Made by a program: the position numbers and the translations under genes
In this document: one piece after another, positions 24,978 through 33,528 of the stretch
How the letters are laid out: the number at the start of each line of letters is the position of its first letter
Position numbering within the stretch: position 1 is the stretch's first letter
NCBI GenBank assembly: GCA_022794215.1
Contig: JAAWEH010000006.1
Location: forward strand, 1-64,000
Origin: Oscillospiraceae bacterium
Lineage (GTDB): Bacteria; Bacillota; Clostridia; Oscillospirales; Oscillospiraceae
DNA: 64,000 nucleotides
Direction of reading: 5' to 3'
The notes under the pieces: model-generated
Told to the model about the DNA's origin: nothing
Seen by the model: only the letters and a program-made list of their open reading frames with translations
Database searches by the model: none

Positions 24978-26933
24978 TTACTTCCCGGTTTTCAGCGCTC
25001 TTGTAGCATTGAGAATGGCGATCACACTGACCCCCACGTCGGCGAAGGTGGCCTCCCACATGTTGGCCTTCCCCAGCACACCCATAAGGAGGAAGATCCC
25101 CTTGACCCCTAAGGCAAACACAATGTTCTGGTTCGCGATCCGCAGCGTCCGCCGGGCCATGGCGATGGCCTGGGCCAGCTTGGAGGGTTTGTCGTCCATG
25201 AGCACCACGTCGGCGGCTTCTATGGCCGCGTCGCTGCCCAGAGCGCCCATGGCCACCCCCACATCGGCCCGGGAGAGAACGGGGGCGTCATTGATGCCGT
25301 CTCCCACAAAGGCCAGGGCGGCCTTGGGGGATTTTTCCCGCAGCAGCGCCTCCACCTGAGCCACCTTGTCCGCCGGCAGCAGCTGGGCATGAACCTCATC
25401 CAACCCCAGCTGGGCGCCCACTGCGTCGCCCACCTCCTTGGCGTCCCCGGTGAGCATAACGGTTTTCTTCACCCCAATCTCCTTCAGGGCTGCAATGGCC
25501 TCCTGAGCGTCGGGCTTCACTTGATCGGAGATGACAATGTGACCCAGGTACGTCCCCTTTTCCGCCACATGGACGATGGTTCCCGCTTTGTGACAGGGGC
25601 GCCAGGCCGCCCCTTCCTCCTCCATGAGCTTATCGTTTCCCACATAGAGGGTCAGACCATCCACCTCGGCCTTCACGCCCCGGCCCGCCAGCTCCTCCAC
25701 ATGGGTCACCCGAGCTTCCTCTATTTCCTTGCCATAGGCCTCCCGAAGAGAGCGGGCAATGGGGTGGTTGGAGTAGCTCTCCGCCAAAGCTGCCAGCTCC
25801 AGCAGCCGCTCCTGGGTGCCCTCCTCCGGATGGATGGTGGCCACCAGAAACACCCCCCGGGTCAGGGTGCCGGTCTTGTCAAATACCACCGTCTCTGTCC
25901 GGGCCAGGGCCTCCAGATAGTTGCTGCCCTTCACCAGAATACCGGCCTTGGAGCAGCCTCCGATGCCGCCGAAGAAGGTCAGGGGCACCGAAATCACCAG
26001 CGCGCAGGGGCAGGAGATGACCAGGAAGATAAGGGCCTGCCGGAACCATCGGATCCAATCCCCGTCTATCAAAAGGGGCGGCAGGATGGCCAGCGCCACT
26101 GCGCCAATGACCACCGCCGGAGTATACCATTTGGCAAAGCGGGTGATAAACTGCTCCGTCCGGGCCTTCTTGGTGGAGGAATTTTCCACCAGATCCAGGA
26201 TCTTCGCCACAGTGGACTCCCCAAATTCCTTGGTGGTTCGCACCCGGAGAAGTCCACTCATGTTGATACAGCCCGAAATCACATCGTCCCCGGGGCCGAT
26301 ATCCCGGGGCAGGGATTCCCCGGTGAGGGCAGCGGTATTCAAGGTGGAAGTCCCCTCCAGCACCACCCCGTCGATAGGTACCCGCTCGCCAGGCTTGATG
26401 ACAATGATCTCCCCTACCGCTACTTCTTCAGGATCTACCTCTTCCACCGTACCGTTCCGCTCCACCTTGGCGGAATCGGGCCGAATGTCCATAAGGGCGG
26501 CAATGGATTTTCGGGATTTCCCTACCGCCACCGCCTGGAACAGCTCTCCCACCTGGTAGAACAGCATGACAAAGACGGCCTCGGGATATTCGCCGATGGC
26601 CAGAGCCCCCACAGTGGCGATGGCCATAAGGAAATTTTCATCAAAGACCTGGCCATTTTTGATGTTGCGCAGGGCCTTCCACAGAATATCCCAGCCAATG
26701 GTAAAATAGGGGATAAGATAAAGCCACCACAGCTCCAAAAAATAGCCTATGATCTGATTGCCGGCGGCATCCTGCCCCGGCCGGGCCTGGCTCAGAAACG
26801 GAACAGTCAAAAGGGGGCTGTCCTGCCCCAAATAGAGCTGCCCACCCGTAAATCGCTCCGTTGCCACCGCCGTCACCAGCAGGATGGCAGCAGCAAAGAT
26901 CCTGCAGAGCATCTTTTTCTGCTTCTTATTCAC
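24978..26933 (-). CDS. P1B-type metal-exporting ATPase (Cd/Zn type)
   Basis: A 651-residue pump that expels a transition metal using ATP. It has the TGES actuator motif, the metal-site CPC in SCPCALVISVP (about residue 308), the phosphorylated DKTGTLT (about 352), the SNHP motif and GDGINDAPVL. The usual N-terminal HMA domain is absent; a separate HMA protein is encoded upstream in the same operon. The start is taken as GTG at 26933 because AGGAGG lies 9-10 bases before it; the track start at 26972 includes that ribosome site. The ArsR/CadC-type repressor and CPC motif favour Zn/Cd/Pb. Confidence 0.92.
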   Translation of the reverse strand: MNKKQKKMLCRIFAAAILLVTAVATERFTGGQLYLGQDSPLLTVPFLSQARPGQDAAGNQIIGYFLELWWLYLIPYFTIGWDILWKALRNIKNGQVFDENFLMAIATVGALAIGEYPEAVFVMLFYQVGELFQAVAVGKSRKSIAALMDIRPDSAKVERNGTVEEVDPEEVAVGEIIVIKPGERVPIDGVVLEGTSTLNTAALTGESLPRDIGPGDDVISGCINMSGLLRVRTTKEFGESTVAKILDLVENSSTKKARTEQFITRFAKWYTPAVVIGAVALAILPPLLIDGDWIRWFRQALIFLVISCPCALVISVPLTFFGGIGGCSKAGILVKGSNYLEALARTETVVFDKTGTLTRGVFLVATIHPEEGTQERLLELAALAESYSNHPIARSLREAYGKEIEEARVTHVEELAGRGVKAEVDGLTLYVGNDKLMEEEGAAWRPCHKAGTIVHVAEKGTYLGHIVISDQVKPDAQEAIAALKEIGVKKTVMLTGDAKEVGDAVGAQLGLDEVHAQLLPADKVAQVEALLREKSPKAALAFVGDGINDAPVLSRADVGVAMGALGSDAAIEAADVVLMDDKPSKLAQAIAMARRTLRIANQNIVFALGVKGIFLLMGVLGKANMWEATFADVGVSVIAILNATRALKTGK

Positions 26934-26975
26934 GAAAATATCCCTCCTCAAAATGCCGGATGCCATTGCCAAGAC

Positions 26976-27590
26976 TCAACGGGGCTTTTCAATCACCGCA
27001 ATGCCTTCGGGCACCCGGCCCCGGATGACCTCCAGCTCCACCCTTCCCAAACGCAAGCCCTCCAAAAAGCCCCGGTAGCTCTCGGGGGTGAAGGCGTGCT
27101 CATAATGGAAGCCTACCCCTTGATAAATCTTGATCATCGTTCCATACGCCGCCCCCACCCTCCCCTGCAGGTAAGTGGGCAGAATAAGCCGTCCTCCCGG
27201 GGCAGTGACCCGCCACAGCTCCCTCACCGCTTGCTCCGGCTGGGGCAGCAGGTGAAGGACATTGGCGGCCATGGCCACGTCAAAGGCTCCGTCCCTGTCG
27301 GTCAATGCAGTCACATCCCGGAGGACAAAGGAAATATTGGTCAGCCCTTGCCTCCGGGCCTTTCTCTCTCCTTGGGCCAGCATGGCCGGGGACAGATCGG
27401 CAGAGAGCACCCAGGCCGCCTTTTTCGCCGCCGCCAGGGAAAATTCCCCTGTACCGGCGGCGCAGTCCAGCACCGTGGCCCCACAGGGAACCAACGCCTC
27501 CACCCGGGCCGCGGCCATGGCATTGACCCGGCTGTTGCTCCGCTCCACCAGGTCATAAAACCGGGCCCATCTGTCCCAAAACGTACTCAT
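26976..27590 (-). CDS. Class I SAM-dependent methyltransferase
   Basis: A 204-residue Methyltransf_11-type protein. Motif I is VLDCAAGTGEFSLAAA, then SADLSPAML and FDVAMAANVLHLLPQPEQAVRELWRVTAPGGRLILP, which resembles the UbiE/ArsM-like small-molecule methyltransferases. It lacks a Cys cluster typical of arsenite methyltransferase. It overlaps the HMA gene (ATGA) and lies 42 bases before the ATPase, so it belongs to the metal operon. A role in metal resistance or repair is inference from context only. Confidence 0.85.
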   Translation of the reverse strand: MSTFWDRWARFYDLVERSNSRVNAMAAARVEALVPCGATVLDCAAGTGEFSLAAAKKAAWVLSADLSPAMLAQGERKARRQGLTNISFVLRDVTALTDRDGAFDVAMAANVLHLLPQPEQAVRELWRVTAPGGRLILPTYLQGRVGAAYGTMIKIYQGVGFHYEHAFTPESYRGFLEGLRLGRVELEVIRGRVPEGIAVIEKPR

Positions 27591-27808
27591 TTCAGCACGA
27601 TCTCACAGTCAGGCTCCACCTTTTTGCAGACCTTCACCACCTGATCCATGATCTCATCGAAGCGTTCGTCCTCGGCTTCAATGGTGAGCCGCTGCTGGAT
27701 AAAGCTGACGGTGGCTGCCTTCACGCCGTCGATGCGGTTGATGGCCTCCTCCATCTTCGCTGCGCAATTGGCACAGTCCAGGTCTGTCAAATTGAATTTC
27801 TTCTTCAT
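27587..27808 (-). CDS. HMA-domain metal-binding protein
   Basis: A 73-residue stand-alone heavy-metal-associated domain with the metal site LDCANCAAKME near the N-terminus and the usual beta-alpha-beta-beta-alpha-beta pattern. It should carry metal to, or regulate, the ATPase that lacks its own HMA domain; the split arrangement is notable. AGGAGGAAGAAACG precedes the ATG. It is the second gene after the repressor. Confidence 0.93.
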   Translation of the reverse strand: MKKKFNLTDLDCANCAAKMEEAINRIDGVKAATVSFIQQRLTIEAEDERFDEIMDQVVKVCKKVEPDCEIVLK

Positions 27809-27851
27809 CGTTTCTTCCTCCTATTTCGTATTGATGATTTGGAATACCGTC

Positions 27852-28220
27852 TCACTCTTCAATGTGCTCCATACCCTGACCCAGGATGGTGACCACATGG
27901 TCATCCGCCAGAGAATAGAATATGGTTTTCCCCTCCCGGCGGTACTTTACCAGCTTGGACTGCTTCAGGGCCCGAAGCTGATGAGAGATGGCGGATTGGG
28001 TCATGCCCAGCAGCTGGGCAATGTCACACACACACATTTCCGACTCAAAGAGCACATACAGGATCTTGATGCGGGTGGAATCGGCAAAGATGCGGAACAG
28101 ATCCGCCAAGTCATACAGGGTCTCATCATCAGGCAAGGCCTTCTCCACCCGTTTTACAATATCCTCGTGGACATGGATAAACTCGCAGTTTTCCACCTCC
28201 GGCAAATGGTTCTCTGACAT
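27852..28220 (-). CDS. ArsR/SmtB-family metal-responsive repressor (CadC-like)
   Basis: A 122-residue winged-helix repressor. The ESEMCVCDIAQLLGMTQSAISHQLRALKQSKLV segment contains the alpha-3 metal site CVCD and the DNA-reading helix. The N-terminal region has an extra Cys and His residues (NCEFIHVHEDIV), as in CadC, and further acidic/His residues stand near the C-terminus (DDHVVTILGQGMEHIEE). Metal binding should release it from the operator at 28241-28264. It is the first gene of the operon with HMA, methyltransferase and P1B ATPase. Confidence 0.93.
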   Translation of the reverse strand: MSENHLPEVENCEFIHVHEDIVKRVEKALPDDETLYDLADLFRIFADSTRIKILYVLFESEMCVCDIAQLLGMTQSAISHQLRALKQSKLVKYRREGKTIFYSLADDHVVTILGQGMEHIEE

Positions 28221-28240
28221 GGCAACCTTCCTTTCAAATT

Positions 28241-28264
28241 ACATATGAACAATTATTCATACAT
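28241..28264. promoter_or_regulatory. SmtB/CadC-type operator
   Basis: TATGAA-CAATTA-TTCATA is a perfect inverted repeat within ATATGAACAATTATTCATAC. It closely follows the ArsR/SmtB operator pattern TGAACA-N2-TATTCA. It lies just downstream of the promoter and 20 bases before the repressor gene. Confidence 0.85.
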
Positions 28265-28277
28265 TGTTTGTAACCTC

Positions 28278-28305
28278 ATTATACATCTTTTTCCCCCGCT
28301 GTCAA
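28278..28305 (-). promoter_or_regulatory. Promoter of the metal-efflux operon
   Basis: Minus strand TTGACA, 16 bases, TATAAT. Confidence 0.88.
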
Positions 28306-28359
28306 GGGGAATTTTTCTCTCCCTTTGCAGGCCCGCACCGTATTTCGAAATAGAGCCAT

Positions 28360-28396
28360 AAAAATCCCCGCCTCCCAAAGAGAGGCGGGGATTTTT
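28360..28396 (-). terminator. Terminator after uridine phosphorylase
   Basis: AAAAATCCCCGCCTC pairs perfectly with GAGGCGGGGATTTTT. Confidence 0.92.
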
Positions 28397-28406
28397 ATTT
28401 CAGTTC

Positions 28407-29177
28407 TTATCCGTTCTTCCTGTCCTCCTGGATCAGCAGTTTCAGCGCCTCCACGCCCACCTGGATGGCGGCCTGAAGGTCATGACTCTCCTTTTGATCC
28501 AGCCCGGCGGCCTCCCGCTCCTGGTTCCAGATCACGTGGAAACAGGAACCGCAGCGGACGTCCAGGGCGGCGGCGCAACAGAAAAGGGCGGCGCTCTCCA
28601 TCTCGGAGGCCAAAACCCCCAGCCGCTTCCAGGCCTCCCATTTGGCCAGCAGCTCATAGCTCACCGGCATCCGGCTGGGACTATGCTGGCCATAGAAGGA
28701 ATCCTTACACTGAACCACCCCCGCGTGCCAAGGCTTACCCAGGTTCTTGGCCGCCTGGACCAGGGCCTGCTGCACATGGTAGTCACTGACTGCCGGGAAC
28801 TCAATGGGCGCATACTCCCGGCTGGTTCCCTCATGCCGAACGGCGCCGGTGGCGATGACCACGTCGTCGGACTGCACCTTCAGAGCAATGCCGCCGCAGG
28901 TGCCCACCCGAATAAAGGTGTCGGCGCCGATGTTGTGGAGCTCCTCCATGGCAATCACCGCCGAAGGGCCGCCGATCCCGGTGGAGCAGACGCTAACCTT
29001 CTCCCCCAGCAATGTGCCGGTATAGATGGTGTACTCCCGATTGGAGTGAACTTTGCGGGCGTCGTCAAAATAGGCGGCGATCTTCTCGCAGCGCCCGGGA
29101 TCGCCGGGCAGAATGCAATACCGGCCCACGTCCCCCTCCTTGCACTGGATATGGAATTGAAGTTCATGTTCCTGCAT
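28407..29177 (-). CDS. udp: Uridine phosphorylase
   Basis: A 256-residue enzyme that splits uridine to uracil and ribose 1-phosphate with phosphate. Signatures are [39 protein letters not shown] and [10 protein letters not shown], which place it in the nucleoside phosphorylase I family, Udp branch. The start at 29177 has GAGGTG 6-7 bases upstream; the track's GTG at 29186 lies inside that site. Its own terminator follows. It complements cdd (4.3 kb) in pyrimidine salvage, though the two are far apart. Confidence 0.92.
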   Translation of the reverse strand: MQEHELQFHIQCKEGDVGRYCILPGDPGRCEKIAAYFDDARKVHSNREYTIYTGTLLGEKVSVCSTGIGGPSAVIAMEELHNIGADTFIRVGTCGGIALKVQSDDVVIATGAVRHEGTSREYAPIEFPAVSDYHVQQALVQAAKNLGKPWHAGVVQCKDSFYGQHSPSRMPVSYELLAKWEAWKRLGVLASEMESAALFCCAAALDVRCGSCFHVIWNQEREAAGLDQKESHDLQAAIQVGVEALKLLIQEDRKNG

Positions 29178-29296
29178 CAAGGTCACCTCATTTTATTTTT
29201 TACTGGCTCTTATTGGAAATATTATACCTCATTTATCTCTATTCTGCAAGATATACTGCAAAATCAGCCCCCTTCCGCCAAAATGAAAACTGACGC

Positions 29297-29325
29297 TTGA
29301 AAAAGCGTGTCAAAATTGGTAAAAT
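29297..29325 (+). promoter_or_regulatory. Promoter of the pyrophosphatase-like gene
   Basis: TTGAAA, 17 bases, TAAAAT. Confidence 0.7.
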
Positions 29326-29414
29326 GAAGGGTAAACTATAAATTAAACTACAAATGGCCTGGGGATTGGGGCGGTGCGGCTGCCGGTTTCATGGGTCAAA
29401 AGGAGTTGGGGCAG

Positions 29415-31529
29415 TTGCCGTTGCAAATGGAAAACCTGATCTGGTTGGGTGTTGGCGGAGCCGTTCTCTGCCTTGGCTTTGCCCTGCTCCAGCTGCGCAG
29501 GGCTCTGGGACCTAAGGTCGAGGCGAACGACCCCCTTCAGGGCTGGTATAAGGCCATTCGCGAGGGGGAGCGAGCCTTTTTTAAGGTGCAATATCCCCTT
29601 CTTTTTGGCGCTTTCTGCCTCATTTTTGCGCTATTTGTGGCCCTGTTCTCCGGCGGGCTTTTGCCCGATCCTTTTTTCCCCGCCGCCTTCTTTTCGGGCG
29701 GGGTCTGCGGCACGTTGGTGTGTCTAATCGGCACGAAGGTCTCCGACGCCGCCGGGATCGCCGCCGCCAGAGCTGCAGGGGAGAGCTTCAACCGGGCGCT
29801 GGGAACCGTTTTTTCCTCGGGGGCCGTCGCCGGCTTCTTGGCCGCAGGCCTGGGGCTGGCCCATGTGACCGGGTGGATCCTCTTTTTGAAGTATCAGATG
29901 GGGTATACTCCCGACGCCATTGCCGGAACCATGATCCCGTTTGGAGCAGGGGCTTGCCTGATGGCCCTGCTGCTTCGATTGGGCGGAAGCTTTTTCTCCC
30001 AGGCCGCCAATCTGGGCAGCCGCATGGCAGAGGGGACAGAAGAGACTTTGGGGCCGGCGGTTGCCCGCTGCGTGGGCGGTGGAGCCGGATGCATGGGAGG
30101 CTTGGGGGCCGGACTCTATGAATCCTATGTGGCCAGTCTTCTCGCCGCCCTTGCTTTGGGCGCCGCTTCTGCCGAGGACGGGCTTATGTGGAGCGCTCTG
30201 GTTCTGCCTTTGGCGGTAGCCGCCATCGGCGCTTTCTGCTCCATGATCGCGACCCTCCTGATCCGTTCCCGGGAGAAAGCGGGCCAGCGGGAGCTGCTGT
30301 TTATCCTCCGCAAGGGATGCTATACCGCCGCCATTCTTACAGGAGCGGTCTGTATCCCGGTCACCTATCTCCTCTTTGGCTCCTGGGAGCTCTGGTTTCC
30401 CGTCCTAACGGGGCTTGTGGCCGGGTGTATCTTCAGCTACTGGACCGAGTGTTCCACCTCAGCGGCCTACGGGCCCGTCCACCAGTTGAGCCGGGCCGCT
30501 GAAACGGGAACGGAAGGCGCCCTTTTGGAGGGGCTGCGTTTGGGGCTGCGCTCCACGGCAGGCACTGTGTTTATTGCCTCGGCATCTATTCTGATCGCCT
30601 TCCTTTCCGCGGGAGGGACTTTGAGCGGCGATCCCTCCGTTTTCTTCAAAGGCTGTTACGCAGTGGCCCTGGCCGGGGTGGGGATGCTCTCCACCGCAGG
30701 GATCACCCTGGCAGCCGGCTCCATGGGGCCGGGGTGCCGCAATGCAAGCCGTTTGGCTGAGGCTCAGTGGCCGGAGGACGGAGCCGTCACTGAACGCTCC
30801 CGGGCCCTGTCTTTCCTTGGAAGCTCCGCCATGGCCGGAGGCAAAGGCTTTGACGCCGGGGCCTCCTTCCTGACTGCGGCGGCAATGCTTTTGGCCTGTG
30901 TCGTTCTGCTCCGGTCTCAACTGCCGAGCGGCACTTTGCAGCTTACCCATCCGGCGGCGCTGGCAGGGATCCTGCTGGGTGTTATGACCGCCTTCGCCTT
31001 TGCCGCTCTGGTCATCAAAGGGGTGCAGCGCTCTGTCCAGGCCGGGGCGGAAGAGCTTCGCCGCCAGCGGCGGGAAAGCCGGGAGACCTCGGACAGAAAG
31101 CCCGCACAATCAGGACCCACAGCCTTTGTGGGCCGGTGCGCCAAAAGCGCTCTGCGGCAGATGGCCGCTCCTATTCTTCTGGCGGCGCTCTCCCCGGTGG
31201 CAGCGGGACTGATCCTGGGTGTTCCGGGAATGCTGGGGCTGGTATTTGGCGTGATGATCAGCGGCTTTGCCCTGTCGGTCTATATGTCCAATACGGGCAG
31301 TGCCTGGGGAAACGCCATGGAGTACATTGAAAGCGGAAAGCTGGGCGGGAAGGGCTCTGCCTGCCACAAGGCGGCCACTGTGTGCGCCGGGGTGGGCGAT
31401 CCCTTCCGGGAGGTTGCGGGGCCCGCATTGAACCAGCTGATGAAGCTGTGTGCCGCCATGGCGCTGCTTACCACGCCCCTCCTCCTTTCCTTTGACTTTT
31501 ACGCATTCCTTGCCGCTATACTGGGATAA
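29415..31529 (+). CDS. Membrane pyrophosphatase homologue lacking catalytic residues
   Basis: An intact 704-residue polytopic protein (about 15-16 helices) that aligns by eye with HppA Na+/H+-pumping pyrophosphatases along its length: [75 protein letters not shown]. Most PPi/Mg-binding acidic and Lys residues are gone. TKAADVGADLVGKVE is replaced by [15 protein letters not shown] (about residue 190), [21 protein letters not shown] by [36 protein letters not shown] by [16 protein letters not shown] (about 434), and AWDNAKKYIE by [10 protein letters not shown]. It cannot work as a canonical pump. It stands alone with promoter and terminator. The TTG start follows AAAAGGAG; ATG 29391 or 29427 are alternatives. 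Confidence 0.8.
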   Translation: [704 protein letters not shown]

Positions 31530-31537
31530 GATACGCA

Positions 31538-31570
31538 CAGGGCCGAACCCTTGGGTTCGGCCCTGCTTTT
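31538..31570. terminator. Bidirectional terminator
   Basis: CAGGGCCGAACCC pairs with GGGTTCGGCCCTG, then CTTTTT on the plus strand. Confidence 0.9.
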
Positions 31571-33051
31571 TACCACTCTATCCACCCGGTGGCAATGTTC
31601 TCTCGGAAGGCCCGGTCATGCTCCACAAAAACCAGGGTAGGGCAGTACTCCAAAATCAGCTCCTCCACCTGCTGCCGGGACCAGAGATCCATATAATTCA
31701 GCGGCTCGTCCCAAAGATAGAGGTGGGCGCTTTGGCACAGGCTCCTGGCAAGCAGGAGCTTCTTTTTCTGTCCGGCGCTCCAACAGGACAGCTCCTTTTC
31801 CAGCTGGCTGCGTTCCAGCCCCAGTTGGCGAAGGATGGCCCGACACAAAACGCCGTCCAGCTGCCACTGCTCCAGCCTGTCCTCCAGCCGGCCCTGCAAG
31901 CCGCCGATGCTCTGGGGCACATAGGAGGTTTGGAGCCGGCCCGGGCGGATCACCTCTCCCGTCCACTCCGGGCCTTCCCCGGCCAGAAGGCGCAGAACAC
32001 TGGTCTTTCCGCAGCCATTGGGCCCCACCAGGGCCAGACGTTCTCCGGGGGCAACGGAGAAGGACAGGGGCCGGCACACCGGTTTCCCATGGTAGACCGG
32101 AGCCGCCTGCCGCAGCTCCGCCAGACGCTTGCCCTGAAAGGTCAGGGGGGACAGCTTGAGAGGAAGGGCCGTCTCCACATTGCCCAGAAGCTTTTCCTTC
32201 TCCTCCACTGCCGACAAACGGCGGTTTTCAATGGCTTTGGAGCGCTTGGCCATCTTTGCGGCCATATGGCCCACATGTCCCTTATCCGGCTTTAGTCCTG
32301 AGGCGGTCACCCCGGCGTTCTTGGTTTTTTCCACTCGCCGTGACCATTCCCCGGTCTGCCGGACAGCTTGGCGCAGCTGGGCGATCTCCTTCTTCAGCTG
32401 GCCGTCCCGCCGCTCCTCCTGCAGGGTTCGGCGGCGGGTCTCTTCCTGCCAGGTGGACCAGTTGCCCGCCTGGAGCCGGGGGCCCATCCGCTCCAGGGCC
32501 AGGATATGATCCACACAGCCGTCCAAAAAGGCCCGGTCATGGGACACCAGCAGAAAGCCCCGCTGACGGCGGAGGTATGAGGCCACCTTTTTTCGACCCG
32601 CCTCATCCAGGTGGTTGGTGGGCTCGTCGATGAGGGGGAAACAGCCCTCCTCCAAAAAGAGGGAGGCCAGCAGCACCTTGGTCTGCTCCCCGCCGGAGAG
32701 AGTGGAAAAGGGCCGCTCCAGGGCCTCCGGCTCCACCCCCAAAAGGCTCAGCTCCCGCTCCTGCTCCCAGGGCTCCGACTGGGGGCAGAGGGCGGAGAGC
32801 ACCTGCTCCGTACGGCTCTCCGGGGCCTCCACCGGGGCGGGAAAACGGCAGCAGCGGACAGGGGCGATGAGAGCTTTTCCCCCCTCCAGCTCCCCACTGA
32901 GCAGCTTTAGCAGGGTGGTCTTTCCCCGTCCGTTGCGGCCGATGAGCCCCAGCCGCCAGCTTGTGTCCAGCCGGAGGGTCAGGTCTTCAAATACATTCTC
33001 CGCTCCGCCTTCATAGGCGAAATGCAGATGTTGGATCTCAATGATGGACAT
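31570..33051 (-). CDS. ABC-F ribosome-protection protein, Lsa/Vga-like
   Basis: A 493-residue soluble protein with two ATPase domains and no membrane segments: Walker A GRNGRGKTT and GPNGCGKTS, signatures LSGGEQTK and CWSAGQKKK, Walker B FPLIDEPTNHLD and LYLWDEPLNYMD. The N-terminus (IEIQHLHFAYEGG...LTLRLDTSWRLGLIGRNGRGKTTLLKLL), domain order and length match Lsa-type factors, which push lincosamides, pleuromutilins and streptogramin A off the ribosome. The start at 33051 has GGGAGG 6 bases upstream. The leader with a tiny ORF and two terminators supports antibiotic-induced expression. The resistance spectrum is not tested. Confidence 0.9.
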   Translation of the reverse strand: MSIIEIQHLHFAYEGGAENVFEDLTLRLDTSWRLGLIGRNGRGKTTLLKLLSGELEGGKALIAPVRCCRFPAPVEAPESRTEQVLSALCPQSEPWEQERELSLLGVEPEALERPFSTLSGGEQTKVLLASLFLEEGCFPLIDEPTNHLDEAGRKKVASYLRRQRGFLLVSHDRAFLDGCVDHILALERMGPRLQAGNWSTWQEETRRRTLQEERRDGQLKKEIAQLRQAVRQTGEWSRRVEKTKNAGVTASGLKPDKGHVGHMAAKMAKRSKAIENRRLSAVEEKEKLLGNVETALPLKLSPLTFQGKRLAELRQAAPVYHGKPVCRPLSFSVAPGERLALVGPNGCGKTSVLRLLAGEGPEWTGEVIRPGRLQTSYVPQSIGGLQGRLEDRLEQWQLDGVLCRAILRQLGLERSQLEKELSCWSAGQKKKLLLARSLCQSAHLYLWDEPLNYMDLWSRQQVEELILEYCPTLVFVEHDRAFRENIATGWIEW

Positions 33052-33076
33052 GGCGTCCTCCCTTCTCACGCACGGC

Positions 33077-33116
33077 AAAAAAATCAGGCCGCGGGAAAGC
33101 AAGCTCTCCCTTGGCC
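33077..33116 (-). terminator. Leader terminator 2 of the ABC-F gene
   Basis: GGCC-AA-GGGAGAGC pairs with GCTTTCCC-GC-GGCC (one G-U), followed by TGATTTTTTT. It lies 26 bases upstream of the ABC-F start codon. Confidence 0.75.
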
Positions 33117-33126
33117 CATGTGCGTG

Positions 33127-33157
33127 AAAAAGGCGCCCTTCGCTTCTGCGAAGGCGG
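33127..33157 (-). terminator. Leader terminator 1 of the ABC-F gene
   Basis: CGCCTTCGC pairs with GCGAAGGGCG (one bulge), then CCTTTTT. It lies between the leader ORF and the ABC-F gene. Confidence 0.65.
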
Positions 33158-33233
33158 GAAGAAGGCTCACATTCTCGCATCCGGGCATGAAAAGGTTGGG
33201 GTTACCCCCCTTCCCATCTCTTTTACCCGTTAC

Positions 33234-33254
33234 TCAGCGAGAAATGTGACGCAT
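33234..33254 (-). CDS. Leader peptide MRHISR of the ABC-F gene
   Basis: A seven-codon ORF (ATG...TGA, six residues) lies in the leader about 30 bases after the predicted transcription start, with GGGGAGCTGGGAAG just before it. Leaders of ribosome-protection genes commonly use such short ORFs: a drug-stalled ribosome shifts folding of the following terminator. Two terminators follow it, which fits. It is too short for the ORF track. Its translation is an inference. Confidence 0.5.
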   Translation of the reverse strand: MRHISR

Positions 33255-33285
33255 CTTCCCAGCTCCCCTCTATCTCTTTGAGGGG

Positions 33286-33314
33286 ATTTTAACAGACGGG
33301 GAGGGATTTGTCAA
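33286..33314 (-). promoter_or_regulatory. Promoter of the ABC-F leader transcript
   Basis: Minus strand TTGACA, 17 bases, TAAAAT, about 235 bases upstream of the ABC-F start. Confidence 0.85.
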
Positions 33315-33462
33315 ATGGGGAGAGTCTGCAGGGCCATTCTCCTCAAGATTCAGAGCCGTTTGGCTCTTATCCTTTCGGAAAAGAATGGTTCTCCGCCGCC
33401 CACGCGATATCTGGTTTTGACCGCAGCCACCATCCAAAGGGTAAAATTCCCAAATCCATCAT

Positions 33463-33491
33463 TTTACAAACCGAAAAAAATCAGGTATAAT
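33463..33491 (+). promoter_or_regulatory. Promoter of the zinc ABC operon
   Basis: TTTACA, 17 bases, TATAAT. I saw no clear Zur box around it. The 33315-33460 stretch shows nothing else. Confidence 0.75.
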
Positions 33492-33528
33492 AAATATCCA
33501 TCGACATTTCCGGGAGGTGAGGCACTGC

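Noticed and set aside
25389-27644. 751-codon ORF on the plus strand
   Set aside because: It is antisense to the P1B ATPase operon, whose minus-strand proteins carry all family motifs; the plus frame has no ribosome site or known domain.
33315-33528. Zur box before the zinc importer
   Set aside because: No AT-rich inverted repeat of the Zur type could be identified around the promoter.
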